A DNA stretch of 44,021 nucleotides, from the NCBI RefSeq assembly GCF_910583865.1, contig NZ_CAJTYX010000026.1, positions 1-44,021 on the forward strand, read 5' to 3'. The notes under the pieces are model-generated. The model was not told the DNA's origin. It did not search any database and saw only the letters and a program-made list of their open reading frames with translations. Source of the DNA: an uncultured Muribaculum sp. Its GTDB lineage: Bacteria; Bacteroidota; Bacteroidia; Bacteroidales; Muribaculaceae. Numbering within the stretch: position 1 is the stretch's first letter; each line of letters starts with the position of its first letter. The position numbers and the translations under genes were made by a program. Shown here piece by piece: positions 27,013-35,741 of this stretch.

Positions 27013-27546
27013 TTGGCCGACTATGAGATACGTAAGCTCGGACTGGATGATGCTATAACCGAGTTCGATTGTGGCGACGATTATTTGAATGATTTCATAA
27101 TTAATGATGCTCCTTTGTATAGGAGGGCATTGTTGGCAATGACTTACGTTCTCGAAAATAAAGATAGCGGTAAGATTGTCGCTTATTTTAGTGTGGCCAA
27201 CGATCGCATTTCGATAAAGGATTTTCCTACAAGTACTGATTTCAATTGTTTCAGGAAGCATAAATTTGTCAACGAAAAACGGTTGAGGAGTTATCCTGCG
27301 ATAAAAATCTGTCGGTTAGGTATAGATAAAACTATTCAAGGACAGCAAATCGGGACATTCCTTATTGACTTTGTCGGCACTATGTTTGTCACTGACAATA
27401 AATCTGGATGTCGTTTCTTAACGGTAGATGCATATTCGCAGGCAATCCCTTTTTATCTTAAGAATGATTTCGCATTTTTAAGTTCGGAAGATGATGGACA
27501 ACGGACTCGGTTGATGTATTTCGACCTTAGTGACATTGACGGTTGA
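27013..27546 (+). CDS. GNAT-family N-acetyltransferase, probable toxin of a toxin-antitoxin-like pair
   Basis: The fold is visible from ICRLGIDKTIQGQQIGTFLIDF (start about residue 99), the strand plus acetyl-CoA-binding loop with a Q-x-x-G-x-G-like QGQQIGT. A later AYSQAIPFYLKNDFAFLSSE is the usual C-terminal GNAT strand-helix-strand. No ATG is in frame near the start; the frame is closed by TGA at 26998-27000, so translation must begin at TTG 27013 or ATA 27010. Length is normal for GNAT toxins such as TacT/AtaT, which acetylate aminoacyl-tRNA. Toxin function is inferred from the paired gene; an ordinary acetyltransferase cannot be excluded. AT-rich like its partner. Confidence 0.82.
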   Translation: MADYEIRKLGLDDAITEFDCGDDYLNDFIINDAPLYRRALLAMTYVLENKDSGKIVAYFSVANDRISIKDFPTSTDFNCFRKHKFVNEKRLRSYPAIKICRLGIDKTIQGQQIGTFLIDFVGTMFVTDNKSGCRFLTVDAYSQAIPFYLKNDFAFLSSEDDGQRTRLMYFDLSDIDG

Positions 27547-27564
27547 TGATATAACGGGATTGCT

Positions 27565-27655
27565 CCATATGTGAGTCGGGCTTCATCCCGACCGGTCATC
27601 CAAAGCTTTGCCGGGGATGGAATCATATGGCGGTCGGGGCATTTGTTTTTTAGGA
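27565..27655 (+). terminator. Structured terminator region between the GNAT gene and metG
   Basis: CCCGACCG (27587-27594) pairs with CGGTCGGG (27631-27638), followed three bases later by TTTGTTTTTT, a terminator form. A competing fold closes CCATATG (27565-27571) with CATATGG (27624-27630) around two small hairpins (27576-27591 and 27597-27619), making a three-way junction. The T run overlaps the metG -33 box. Confidence 0.6.
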
Positions 27656-27673
27656 GGGAAATGGGTAACTTTG
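27642..27673 (+). promoter_or_regulatory. metG promoter
   Basis: TTTG (27642-27645), exactly 20 bases, then TAACTTTG (27666-27673). The predicted leader is about 16-18 nt. Confidence 0.8.
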
Positions 27674-27694
27674 CAGACATAAACGAAATACGCG

Positions 27695-29740
27695 ATGCAA
27701 AAGGAATATAAACGCACACTTATCACTACCGCTCTTCCCTACGCCAACGGCCCTGTGCACATCGGTCATCTTGCCGGTGTCTACGTGCCTGCCGACATCT
27801 ATGCCCGTTACCTTCGCCTTCGCGGCGACGACGTGGTGATGGTCGGAGGAAGCGACGAGCATGGTGTGCCCATCACCATAAAGGCGCGCCGCGAGGGTGT
27901 CACTCCGCAAGATATCGTCGACCGCTACCACAAGATTATCAAGGACTCGTTTGAGGAACTTGGCATATCGTTCGATGTGTATTCACGGACTACTTCAGCG
28001 ACGCATTCAGCCACGGCGAGCGAGTTTTTCCGTCGACTCTATGACAACGGACAATTTGTGGAGCAGACTTCGAAGCAGCTCTACGACCCCGAAGCCGGAC
28101 AGTTCCTGGCCGACCGTTACGTGACCGGCAAGTGCCCCCATTGCGGCAACGAGCGTGCCTACGGCGACCAGTGTGAGGCGTGCGGGACATCGTTAAGTCC
28201 CGACGAGCTGATCGACCCCAAGAGCGCCATCACAGGTGCGGTTCCCGAGCTGCGCGACACACATCACTGGTATCTCCCTCTCGACCGTTGGGAAGGGAAG
28301 CTCCGCGAATGGATACTCGAAGGCCACAAGGAGTGGAAAACCAATGTCTACGGGCAGTGCAAATCGTGGCTCGACCTCGGGCTTAAGCCCCGTGCCGTGA
28401 GCCGCGACCTCGACTGGGGCATTCCGGTGCCTGTGGAAGGCGCAGAGGGAAAGGTGCTCTATGTGTGGTTTGACGCTCCGATCGGCTATATCTCCAATAC
28501 CAAGGAACTGCTTCCCGACAGTTGGGAAAAATATTGGAAGGATTCGGAGACTCGCATAATCAACTTCATCGGCAAGGACAACATTGTGTTCCATTGTATC
28601 GTGTTCCCTGCCATGCTGATGGCTTATGGCGACGGTTTCCAGCTCCCCGACAACGTGCCAGCCAACGAATTCCTCAATCTCGAGGGTGACAAGATATCCA
28701 CTTCGCGCAACTGGGCCGTATGGCTTCATGAGTATCTGCGCGACTTTCCCGGCAAGCAGGACGTGCTCCGTTACGTGCTCACCGCCAACGCTCCCGAGAC
28801 CAAGGACAATGACTTCACATGGCGCGACTTCCAGGCACGTAACAACAGCGAGCTTGTGGCCATTCTCGGCAACTTCGTCAATCGCGCGATGGTGCTGACG
28901 CATAAGTATTTTGACGGCATTGTGCCCTCTATCCCCGCCGATGTCGACGCAGGCCGTGCAGCCCTTGCCCCGGAGCTTTCCAAGGCCGTGGCCGACCTTA
29001 CTGCCGCTCTCGACACGTTCCATTTCCGCGATGCCCTCAAGTCAATGATGGAGATTGCCCGCATAGGCAACCGCTACTTGCAGGATATGGAGCCGTGGAA
29101 GGTGGCCAAGACCGACATGCCCCTTACGGGTGCCATACTCAATGTTGCCCTGCAGCTGTGTGCCAACATAGCAATTGCCGCCGAGCCGTTCATGCCGTTC
29201 ATGAGCGAGCGTCTGCGCCGCATGCTCGGCATGGAGAATGTGGGCTGGAACATGCTCGGATCGCTCGACATGATTCCCGCCGGAAGGCATCTGGCCGCTC
29301 CGGAACTCCTTTTTGAGAAAATCGAGGACGCCACGATACAGGCTCAGGTCGACCGCCTTGCCGAGATAAAGGAGCAGAACAAGCTCAACGCATGGACTCC
29401 CGCGCCGCAGGCCGCCGATGTTGATTTCGACACGTTCATGAAAGCCGATCTCCGCGTAGGCACGGTGCTCGAATGTGTCAAGGTTCCCAAGGCCGACAAG
29501 TTGTTGCAGTTCCTTATCGACGATGGCATGAAGAAGCGCACGATAGTGAGCGGAATCGCCCGTTATTACAACCCCGAGGATCTCGTAGGCAAGCAGGTGT
29601 GCTTTATCGCCAATCTCCCACCGCGCAAGCTGCGCGGTATAGTCAGCGAGGGTATGATACTTTCTGCCGAGCAGCCCGACGGCTCGCTGGTGGTAATATC
29701 CCCCTCAGCTCCGGTGGTTCCCGGCGTACAGATTAAATAA
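27695..29740 (+). CDS. metG: Methionyl-tRNA synthetase with C-terminal tRNA-binding domain
   Basis: MetG charges tRNA-Met, including the initiator. HIGH is at 22-25. The zinc knuckle has Cys147, Cys150, Cys160 and Cys163 (CPHCG...CEACG). The KMSKS loop appears as KISTS (333-337) before RNWAVWLHEYL. The anticodon-binding domain follows, then a Trbp111/EMAP-like OB domain (about 579-681, FMKADLRVGTVLECVKVPKADK) that binds tRNA and dimerises the enzyme. At 681 residues it is full length. It has its own strong promoter and is followed 42 bases later by ansA, probably on the same mRNA. Confidence 0.97.
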   Translation: MQKEYKRTLITTALPYANGPVHIGHLAGVYVPADIYARYLRLRGDDVVMVGGSDEHGVPITIKARREGVTPQDIVDRYHKIIKDSFEELGISFDVYSRTTSATHSATASEFFRRLYDNGQFVEQTSKQLYDPEAGQFLADRYVTGKCPHCGNERAYGDQCEACGTSLSPDELIDPKSAITGAVPELRDTHHWYLPLDRWEGKLREWILEGHKEWKTNVYGQCKSWLDLGLKPRAVSRDLDWGIPVPVEGAEGKVLYVWFDAPIGYISNTKELLPDSWEKYWKDSETRIINFIGKDNIVFHCIVFPAMLMAYGDGFQLPDNVPANEFLNLEGDKISTSRNWAVWLHEYLRDFPGKQDVLRYVLTANAPETKDNDFTWRDFQARNNSELVAILGNFVNRAMVLTHKYFDGIVPSIPADVDAGRAALAPELSKAVADLTAALDTFHFRDALKSMMEIARIGNRYLQDMEPWKVAKTDMPLTGAILNVALQLCANIAIAAEPFMPFMSERLRRMLGMENVGWNMLGSLDMIPAGRHLAAPELLFEKIEDATIQAQVDRLAEIKEQNKLNAWTPAPQAADVDFDTFMKADLRVGTVLECVKVPKADKLLQFLIDDGMKKRTIVSGIARYYNPEDLVGKQVCFIANLPPRKLRGIVSEGMILSAEQPDGSLVVISPSAPVVPGVQIK

Positions 29741-29782
29741 GGTATCGTCGAACGTGCTTCAAAATATCCGCTCCTCGTCATC

Positions 29783-30814
29783 ATGAACAAGCCCAATATC
29801 CTCATAATCTACACCGGCGGTACAATCGGAATGATCGAAAATCCGCAGACCCACACCCTGCAGCCGTTCGATTTCGACCATCTGATAGATAATGTCCCGA
29901 AGATCAAGATGCTGGATTATACGATTGAGAACATCCAGTTTAATCCTCCGATCGACTCCTCTGATATGAATCCCGACCGGTGGGTGGAAATGGCCCGGGC
30001 CATTGAAGAGAATTTCGACCGTTTCGACGGTTTCGTGGTGCTTCATGGCACCGACACGATGGCTTATACCGCCTCGGCTCTCTCGTTCATGCTCGAGAAC
30101 CTCCACAAGCCGGTAATCATCACCGGATCGCAGCTCCCTATCGGTGAGGTGCGTACCGACGGTGAAGAGAATCTGATCACGGCGTTGCAGATAGCAGCCG
30201 CTACGGATGTCAATGGCGAGCCTATGGTACAGGAGGTGGCGATATTGTTTGAAAACTATCTGTGGCGAGGAAACCGCTCTACCAAGATGAGCGCCGACAA
30301 CTTCAACGCATTCAAGTCAAACAACTATCCTTCGCTTGCCAAGATCGGCCTCGGCATCCATTTCAACGAGGAGTCGCTGATGAGGGCGCGCATAAAGCGT
30401 CCGTTGAAAGTGCGCTATGCGATGGACACCAATGTGATGTTTGTCGACCTCCATCCGGGCATGACCGAGGAGATACTTCGCCATCATCTCGACACACCGG
30501 GTATAAAGGGTATCGTGTTGCGCACGTTCGGAGCCGGCAACGCTCCGACTTACAGTTGGTTCACCCGTGCAATCAAGGAAGCCGTGGACAGGGGTATAGT
30601 GCTGCTGAACGTCACCCAGTGTGTCAATGGCGGTGTCCATACCAAGCGCTATGTGGCGGGTGACCGGCTCGTGGCTGCCGGGGTCACTTCCGGCCACGAC
30701 ATGACATCTGAAGCCGCCATAACAAAGATGATGTATCTCTTCGGCATCGGACTCTCGGCCGAGGACGTACGGAAATATCTTGAATGCAACATCTGCGGTG
30801 AGGTTACCCTTTAA
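29783..30814 (+). CDS. ansA: L-asparaginase, type I (cytoplasmic)
   Basis: It hydrolyses asparagine to aspartate and ammonia. IIYTGGTIGMIEN holds the first catalytic Thr (Thr14) and VVLHGTDTMAYTASAL the second (Thr90 with Asp91). ITGSQLPIGEVRTDGEENL is also conserved. No signal peptide is present, and length and motif spacing fit the AnsA type rather than periplasmic AnsB. No separate promoter is visible in the 42-base gap after metG. Confidence 0.95.
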   Translation: MNKPNILIIYTGGTIGMIENPQTHTLQPFDFDHLIDNVPKIKMLDYTIENIQFNPPIDSSDMNPDRWVEMARAIEENFDRFDGFVVLHGTDTMAYTASALSFMLENLHKPVIITGSQLPIGEVRTDGEENLITALQIAAATDVNGEPMVQEVAILFENYLWRGNRSTKMSADNFNAFKSNNYPSLAKIGLGIHFNEESLMRARIKRPLKVRYAMDTNVMFVDLHPGMTEEILRHHLDTPGIKGIVLRTFGAGNAPTYSWFTRAIKEAVDRGIVLLNVTQCVNGGVHTKRYVAGDRLVAAGVTSGHDMTSEAAITKMMYLFGIGLSAEDVRKYLECNICGEVTL

Positions 30815-30855
30815 TGGGTTTCGCGGGATGTCCGCAAATATGCTAAGTATGTGTT

Positions 30856-30889
30856 TGTGTGCTTTTTATTCAAAAAAATATAGCACACA
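30856..30889 (+). repeat. Inverted repeat between ansA and the HU gene
   Basis: TGTGTGCT (30856-30863) pairs with AGCACACA (30882-30889) around an A/T-only inner segment. It may terminate ansA. A second small inverted repeat, ATTTGC/GCAAAT (30918-30933), overlaps a near-match to a -7 box (GATATTTG, 30915-30922) that could drive the HU gene. Nothing else is visible in this 196-base gap. Confidence 0.5.
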
Positions 30890-31010
30890 TGTCTCCAATG
30901 TCAAAAAAAAGTGCGATATTTGCACCTGCAAATGTCCGTAAGGCCTTATAGGCGTTCTAACTGTTTGCTACACAATAACTCAAATCATATTTTCTAAACA
31001 ATACAAAACA

Positions 31011-31283
31011 ATGACTAAAGCCGACATCGTTAACGAAATATCCAAGAGTACCGGCATCGAGAAGGGTGCTGTCCTGGATACAATCGAGAAGTTTATGGAG
31101 ATCGTGAAGGACTCTCTTGCTCATGGCGAGAATGTTTATCTCCGTGGCTTCGGCAGCTTCATCGTGAAGGTCCGTTCTGAAAAGACCGCCCGCAATATCT
31201 CCAAGAACACCACGATCATCATCCCCGAGCACAAGATTCCCGCTTTCAAGCCGGCCAAGGTGTTCATGGAAGAGGTCAAATAA
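31011..31283 (+). CDS. HU/IHF-family DNA-binding protein
   Basis: A 90-residue histone-like protein that bends DNA as a dimer. MTKADIVNEISKSTGI and the helical dimerisation half are standard. LRGFGSFIVKVRSEKTARNIS carries the beta-arm GFGSF signature, and IPAFKPAKVFMEEV closes the domain. At the arm tip the conserved R-N-P-x-T/I region reads ARNISKNTTIIIP, closer to the Bacteroidetes IHF-like group than to E. coli HU. Which subunit name applies cannot be settled by eye. It precedes the COX24-domain peptide and RNase E/G. Confidence 0.95.
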   Translation: MTKADIVNEISKSTGIEKGAVLDTIEKFMEIVKDSLAHGENVYLRGFGSFIVKVRSEKTARNISKNTTIIIPEHKIPAFKPAKVFMEEVK

Positions 31284-31377
31284 GATTAATCTACGAAGAT
31301 ATCATGGAGCCTATGCCGCGTGATGTGGGTTCCATTACGAGACAAACATATTTTATTAACTCCAAAAATGCATTGAG

Positions 31378-31467
31378 ATGCCAAGCGGAAAGAAAAGAAA
31401 AGGCCACAAGATGGCTACTCACAAGCGTAAAAAGCGTCTGAGAAAGAATCGTCACAAGAAGAAATAA
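31378..31467 (+). CDS. 29-aa AURKAIP1/COX24-domain peptide, ribosomal-protein-like
   Basis: The peptide begins MPSGKKRKGHKMATHKRKKR and ends LRKNRHKKK, almost entirely basic. It matches the short COX24 domain of mitochondrial mS38 (AURKAIP1) and mycobacterial bS22, and I recall near-identical peptides across Bacteroidetes. It probably binds rRNA on the small subunit. ORF callers often miss it because of its size. It lies 94 bases after the HU gene and 203 bases before the RNase E/G start. Family recognition is good; ribosome location is inferred from the relatives. Confidence 0.85.
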   Translation: MPSGKKRKGHKMATHKRKKRLRKNRHKKK

Positions 31468-31488
31468 TCATTGACGCGGTTCTTGAGA

Positions 31489-31670
31489 ATATACACGAGA
31501 GCAAACGCTGCCTCAGCGGCATTATTTCCATATCGCCGCATGGCATCGTTTGTTCTCTGCGTATATCATGTAGTCGCTGTTCCCCATGACCCTTGTAACG
31601 GCGGCCGGCGTTTTACTCCGCCACCGCGCTATGCCGCCATCAATTTAATCAAGGCGGAGATGTTCAGATA
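31489..31670 (+). ncRNA. Candidate structured 5' leader of RNase E/G
   Basis: A long hairpin pairs 31489-31507 with 31547-31566 (18 bp with one bulge and one mismatch). Inside it are GCC/GGC (31510-31512 with 31542-31544) and GCGGC/GCCGC (31516-31520 with 31535-31539). Downstream, four GC-rich segments can pair in two ways: 31600-31605 with 31633-31638 plus 31616-31622 with 31653-31659, or 31600-31604 with 31618-31622 plus 31633-31638 with 31653-31657. The last segment ends 11 bases before the start codon. No convincing coding frame occupies the region. Confidence 0.5.
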
Positions 31671-33293
31671 ATGAAAAGCGAACTCTTCATCGACGTTCAA
31701 CCATCGGAAGTGTCTATCGCGCTTACCGAGGACAACCGGCTCGTCTCTCTACAGAAAGAGGCGCGCAACATTGCCTATGCCGTCGGCGATATATACCTGG
31801 CAAAAGTGAAAAAGCTTATGCCGGGTCTCAATGCCGCATTTGTCGACGTGGGCTATGATAAGGACGCTTTTCTTCATTATCTTGACCTTGGCTCACAGTT
31901 CGCGTCGTATCGCGAATTTCTCAAACAGGCTTTTGATGATAAAAAGCATCTCCCTTCGCTGTCGAGGATGAAGCTGCTCCCTGACATAAACAAGAACGGG
32001 TCTGTGACGGACGCTCTTGAAAAGGACCAGCTGCTTATGGTGCAGATAGTCAAAGAGCCTATCTCTTCGAAAGGTCCACGTCTTACCACGGAAATCACGT
32101 TTACGGGCCGCTTCCTCGTACTAATCCCTTTCAGCGACAAGATTTCGATATCGCAGAAGATAAAGACCACCGAGGAGAAGGTGCGTCTGCGCCAGCTCGT
32201 AGAGAGCATCCGGCCGAAGAATTTCGGTGTGATAGTCCGTACGTCGGCTGAGGGAAAGCGTGTGGCCGAGCTTAACCATGAGCTTAAGACCCTTCTGAAA
32301 TGTTGGGAGGATGCCGTGGCCGCGGCACAGCGTTCGACTCCTCCCACCCTTGTTTTTGAGGAGGAAAGCCGCATCGTTTCGATGTTGCGCGACGTTTTCA
32401 GCCCTTCGTTCGAGAGCATCTATGTGAATGATGCCGAGACGTTCAGCCAGATTTCAAAGTATGTCAGCCTCATTGCGCCCGAGCGTCAGGAGATTGTCAA
32501 GCTTTATGCAAAGGACGAGCCGATTTTCGACCATTTCAATGTCACCAAGCAGATCAAGTCATCTTTTGGCAAGACGGTATCGTTTCGCTCCGGTGCGTAT
32601 ATCATCATCGAGCATACGGAGGCCCTGCATGTGATAGACGTCAATTCAGGCAACCGTTCACGCGCCGCCAACGACCAGGAGAGCAATGCTCTTGAAGTGA
32701 ATCTGCGTGCGGCTGACGAAATTGCCCGCCAGTTGCGTCTGCGTGATATGGGAGGCATTATCGTGATCGACTTCATCGACATGAACAAGGCTGAGCACCG
32801 TCAGGCGCTCTACGACCATATGCGCGAAGTGATGGCTAACGACAGGGCGCGACACAATATTTTGCCGCTCAGCAAGTTCGGCCTGATGCAGATAACGCGC
32901 CAGCGTGTGCGTCCGGCTCTTGACGTGGTGACTGCCGAGAAATGCCCTTCATGCTTTGGAAAGGGTGAAGTGCAACCGTCATTGCTCTTTACGGATACTC
33001 TCAAAGAGAAGCTCGAATATCTGGTGCATGACCTCAAGATCAACAATTTCATCATGTATGTGCATCCTTATGTCGATGCCTACCTGAAGAAGGGGCTTGT
33101 ATCGCTATCCCGAAGATGGAAACTCGAGATTGGCGGTAAATTTAAGATCATGCCCGATCAATCGCTCGCCTATCTGGAGTATCGTGTGCTTGACCGGGAC
33201 AAGAATGTGATCGAGCTTGCCGAGGAAAAAGACCTCGAGACATCATCTACAAAATCAAAAAACAAAGCCAAGGAAAGGAATAAGGAGGACTAA
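31671..33293 (+). CDS. rng: RNase E/G family endoribonuclease
   Basis: A 5'-sensing single-strand endonuclease acting in mRNA decay and rRNA maturation. The N-terminal S1 domain (about 35-125) includes YLAKVKKLMPGLNAAFVDVG. The DNase I-like catalytic region has the two metal-binding aspartates, Asp323 (HVIDVNSG) and Asp367 (IIVIDFIDM). The Zn-link is CPSC (Cys425, Cys428), just where RNase E uses it to tetramerise. At 540 residues it is slightly longer than E. coli RNase G and lacks the long scaffold tail of RNase E; it ends in a short Lys/Ser/Thr-rich tail. The structured leader upstream suggests autoregulation, as known for RNase E, but that is inference. Confidence 0.95.
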   Translation: MKSELFIDVQPSEVSIALTEDNRLVSLQKEARNIAYAVGDIYLAKVKKLMPGLNAAFVDVGYDKDAFLHYLDLGSQFASYREFLKQAFDDKKHLPSLSRMKLLPDINKNGSVTDALEKDQLLMVQIVKEPISSKGPRLTTEITFTGRFLVLIPFSDKISISQKIKTTEEKVRLRQLVESIRPKNFGVIVRTSAEGKRVAELNHELKTLLKCWEDAVAAAQRSTPPTLVFEEESRIVSMLRDVFSPSFESIYVNDAETFSQISKYVSLIAPERQEIVKLYAKDEPIFDHFNVTKQIKSSFGKTVSFRSGAYIIIEHTEALHVIDVNSGNRSRAANDQESNALEVNLRAADEIARQLRLRDMGGIIVIDFIDMNKAEHRQALYDHMREVMANDRARHNILPLSKFGLMQITRQRVRPALDVVTAEKCPSCFGKGEVQPSLLFTDTLKEKLEYLVHDLKINNFIMYVHPYVDAYLKKGLVSLSRRWKLEIGGKFKIMPDQSLAYLEYRVLDRDKNVIELAEEKDLETSSTKSKNKAKERNKED

Positions 33294-33330
33294 GCGTCTG
33301 AGTGTTAATCCAATCTTAAAGAAAAGCTGA

Positions 33331-33364
33331 CGGGGGCATTCCGGATTGATCCGGAATGCCCCCG
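33331..33364. terminator. Bidirectional terminator between rng and rnr
   Basis: A perfect 16-bp stem (33331-33346 with 33349-33364) with TG between the arms. TTTT follows at 33369 on the plus strand and a T-rich stretch follows on the minus strand, serving both convergent genes. Confidence 0.88.
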
Positions 33365-33430
33365 CGAGTTTTCAGGGTGGTGCGTCGGTAGAAGTCCAAT
33401 ATGGAAATCCATCTGCCATGCAATGGGATG

Positions 33431-35701
33431 TCAGCGGCGACGGCGTGTGCGGTCAGCACCGCGACGCTGCTTTGAGCCTCGGCCCGATTTCGGACGTCCC
33501 GACAATGCTTCTTTCACGCTTACATCCTTGCCTTTGGCATATTCGCCTACGGGACGGCCTTCGTCGTCGAGGAGGGCGAAGTCGACCATGCGTTTCTCGA
33601 TGTTGGCACGTGCCACCTGCACGCGCACGCGGTCGCCGAGTGTGTAGCGTGTATGTGTCTTGCGTCCCACCAGGCAGTAGTTCTTCTCGTCGAAATCGTA
33701 GTAGTCGTCGGCAAGATCGCGGATAGGCACGAGACCTTCACACTTGTTTTCGTTAAGTTCCACGTAGAGGCCCCATTCGGTCACTCCGGAAATCACCCCG
33801 TCGTATATCTCGCCGAGGCGGTCGGCCAGATATTCGCACTGCTTGTATTTTATCGACGAGCGTTCGGCGTTGGCCGCGAGCTGTTCCATTTGCGACGAGT
33901 GCTTGCACTGTTCCTCGAGTTTCTCCGCATTGACCGAACGGCCACCGGAGAGGTATTTGTCAAGCAGGCGATGCACCATCATGTCGGGATAGCGTCGTAT
34001 GGGAGAGGTGAAGTGGGTGTAATAGTCGAATCCGAGACCGTAGTGGCCGATATTGTCGGTGGAATATATGGCCTTGGCCATGGCGCGTATGGAGAGTACC
34101 GAAAGGAGGTTTTCCTCACCCTTCCCTTTCACGTCGGCCAGCATGCGGTTGATTGACTTGTTGATCTCCTTGGCGGTGCCGGATGTCTTTATCTTGTAGC
34201 CGAAGTTGCGGGCGATGGCGGCAAGGTCGGTGAGGCGTGTCACGTCGGGCTTGTCATGGATCCGGTAGACAAACGCCTTGGGCTTTTTCTTCCCCTTGGG
34301 GACACCTATCTCGGCGGCGACTGTCCGATTGGCAAGCAGCATGAACTCCTCGATCAGTTTGTTGGAGTCCTTCGATTCCTTGAAGAACACATCGATGGGG
34401 TGGCCGTCCTTGTCGATTTCAAAGCGCACTTCTTCGCGGTCGAACTCTACCGAACCGAGGTCGTAGCGACGTTTGCGCAGTATCTTGGCGAGGCGATCGA
34501 GGGCAAGGATCTCTTCGGCATAGTCACCTTTGCCTGTCTCGATCACTTCCTGGGCCTCCTCGTAGGTGAAGCGGCGGTTTGACTTGGTGACGGTACGCGC
34601 GATGCGGTGGGAGAGCACATTGGCGTCGTCATCCATCACGAACACGCAGCTGAATGTCAGCTTCTCTTCGTCGGGACGCAGGGAGCAGATGCCGTTGGAA
34701 AGATGTTCGGGGAGCATCGGCACCACGCGGTCGACGAGGTAGACCGACGTGGCCCTCTTCTGGGCTTCTTTCTCTATGATGGTGTCGGGTGTGACGTAGT
34801 GTGTCACGTCGGCGATGTGTACGCCGACCTCGTATTTGCCGTCGGGAAGGCGGCGCATCGAAAGTGCGTCGTCGAAGTCCTTGGCGTCGCGCGGGTCGAT
34901 GGTGAACGTGGTCACGTCGCGCATGTCCCATCGTGAGGCGATTACTTCGGGTGTTATACCGGCATCGATGCGCTTGGCCGCCTTGTCGACATTTTCCGGA
35001 TATCGGTAGGGCAGGCCGAATTCCGCAAGTATGGCGTGCATCTCGGTATTGTTCTCGCCATTCTTGCCAAGGATGTCGACTACTTCGCCGCGAGGGTTCT
35101 TGTCGTCGGCAGGCCAGTCGGTGATTCTCACGATAGCCTTGTCGCCGGTCTTTCCGCCCTTGAGCTTGCCTTTGGGGATGAATATGTCGTTGGCCAGGAA
35201 CTTGGAGTCGGTGTTGAGCGTGGCCATGTGGCGGTCTACGTTGAGCGTGCCTATGAACTGCTGGTCATTAGGCTCGATGATTTCGAGCACCTTGCATTCC
35301 GCCTCCTGCCCTTTGCGGTGGGCGGCTATTAGTACCTTCACCCTGTCGCCATTGAGCGCGTGCATGGAGTTGCGTTCGGCCACGAAGATCAGGTTGTCCT
35401 CCTCGCCGTCGATTATCACTCCGTTCTTGCCGTTGCTGCGGCGCGAGAATGTGCCGATGGCCTCGGTGCCTCGGCTGGGAGCCTGGTATTTTCCGGGGGC
35501 GGTTTCCACGAGCACGCCGTCGAACTCGAGTTCCGCCAGGCGCATCGCCACAGCTTTCTGCTGGGGCTTGGTGCCCATACCGAGCGCATGCGCCACCTGC
35601 TTGTAGTTGAAAGTCTTGTTGCCCTGTCTGCTTATGAAGTCATCAATCATCTCGTGAAGTTCACGGGAGGCATTTTTGCGGGCGTTCCTTGAATTGGCCA
35701 T
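33431..35701 (-). CDS. rnr: Ribonuclease R (RNB-family 3'-5' exoribonuclease)
   Basis: A processive exonuclease able to degrade structured RNA. I chose MANSRNARKNASREL as the start (35701) instead of the in-frame ATG at 35743, because the family N-terminus begins there and the extra residues are not protein-like. The order is a winged-helix-like N-terminus, cold-shock OB domains, and an RNB core with DPRDAKDFDDALSM (metal-binding aspartates) and RYPDMMVHRLLDKYL. An S1 domain follows (YDGVISGVTEWGLYVELNEN), then a basic tail ending RRGADRTRRRR. It lies 102 bases downstream of gyrB on the same strand with no promoter I can see, so read-through from gyrB is likely. Confidence 0.95.
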   Translation of the reverse strand: MANSRNARKNASRELHEMIDDFISRQGNKTFNYKQVAHALGMGTKPQQKAVAMRLAELEFDGVLVETAPGKYQAPSRGTEAIGTFSRRSNGKNGVIIDGEEDNLIFVAERNSMHALNGDRVKVLIAAHRKGQEAECKVLEIIEPNDQQFIGTLNVDRHMATLNTDSKFLANDIFIPKGKLKGGKTGDKAIVRITDWPADDKNPRGEVVDILGKNGENNTEMHAILAEFGLPYRYPENVDKAAKRIDAGITPEVIASRWDMRDVTTFTIDPRDAKDFDDALSMRRLPDGKYEVGVHIADVTHYVTPDTIIEKEAQKRATSVYLVDRVVPMLPEHLSNGICSLRPDEEKLTFSCVFVMDDDANVLSHRIARTVTKSNRRFTYEEAQEVIETGKGDYAEEILALDRLAKILRKRRYDLGSVEFDREEVRFEIDKDGHPIDVFFKESKDSNKLIEEFMLLANRTVAAEIGVPKGKKKPKAFVYRIHDKPDVTRLTDLAAIARNFGYKIKTSGTAKEINKSINRMLADVKGKGEENLLSVLSIRAMAKAIYSTDNIGHYGLGFDYYTHFTSPIRRYPDMMVHRLLDKYLSGGRSVNAEKLEEQCKHSSQMEQLAANAERSSIKYKQCEYLADRLGEIYDGVISGVTEWGLYVELNENKCEGLVPIRDLADDYYDFDEKNYCLVGRKTHTRYTLGDRVRVQVARANIEKRMVDFALLDDEGRPVGEYAKGKDVSVKEALSGRPKSGRGSKQRRGADRTRRRR

Positions 35702-35741
35702 GTCGTGTGGGTATATTGTAAGTGTTGTATCTGTATATAAC

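Noticed and set aside
31471..31671. 66-codon frame between the COX24 peptide and rng
   Set aside because: It starts with TTG, spans the large hairpin and its product has no protein-like pattern; the structure explains the region better.
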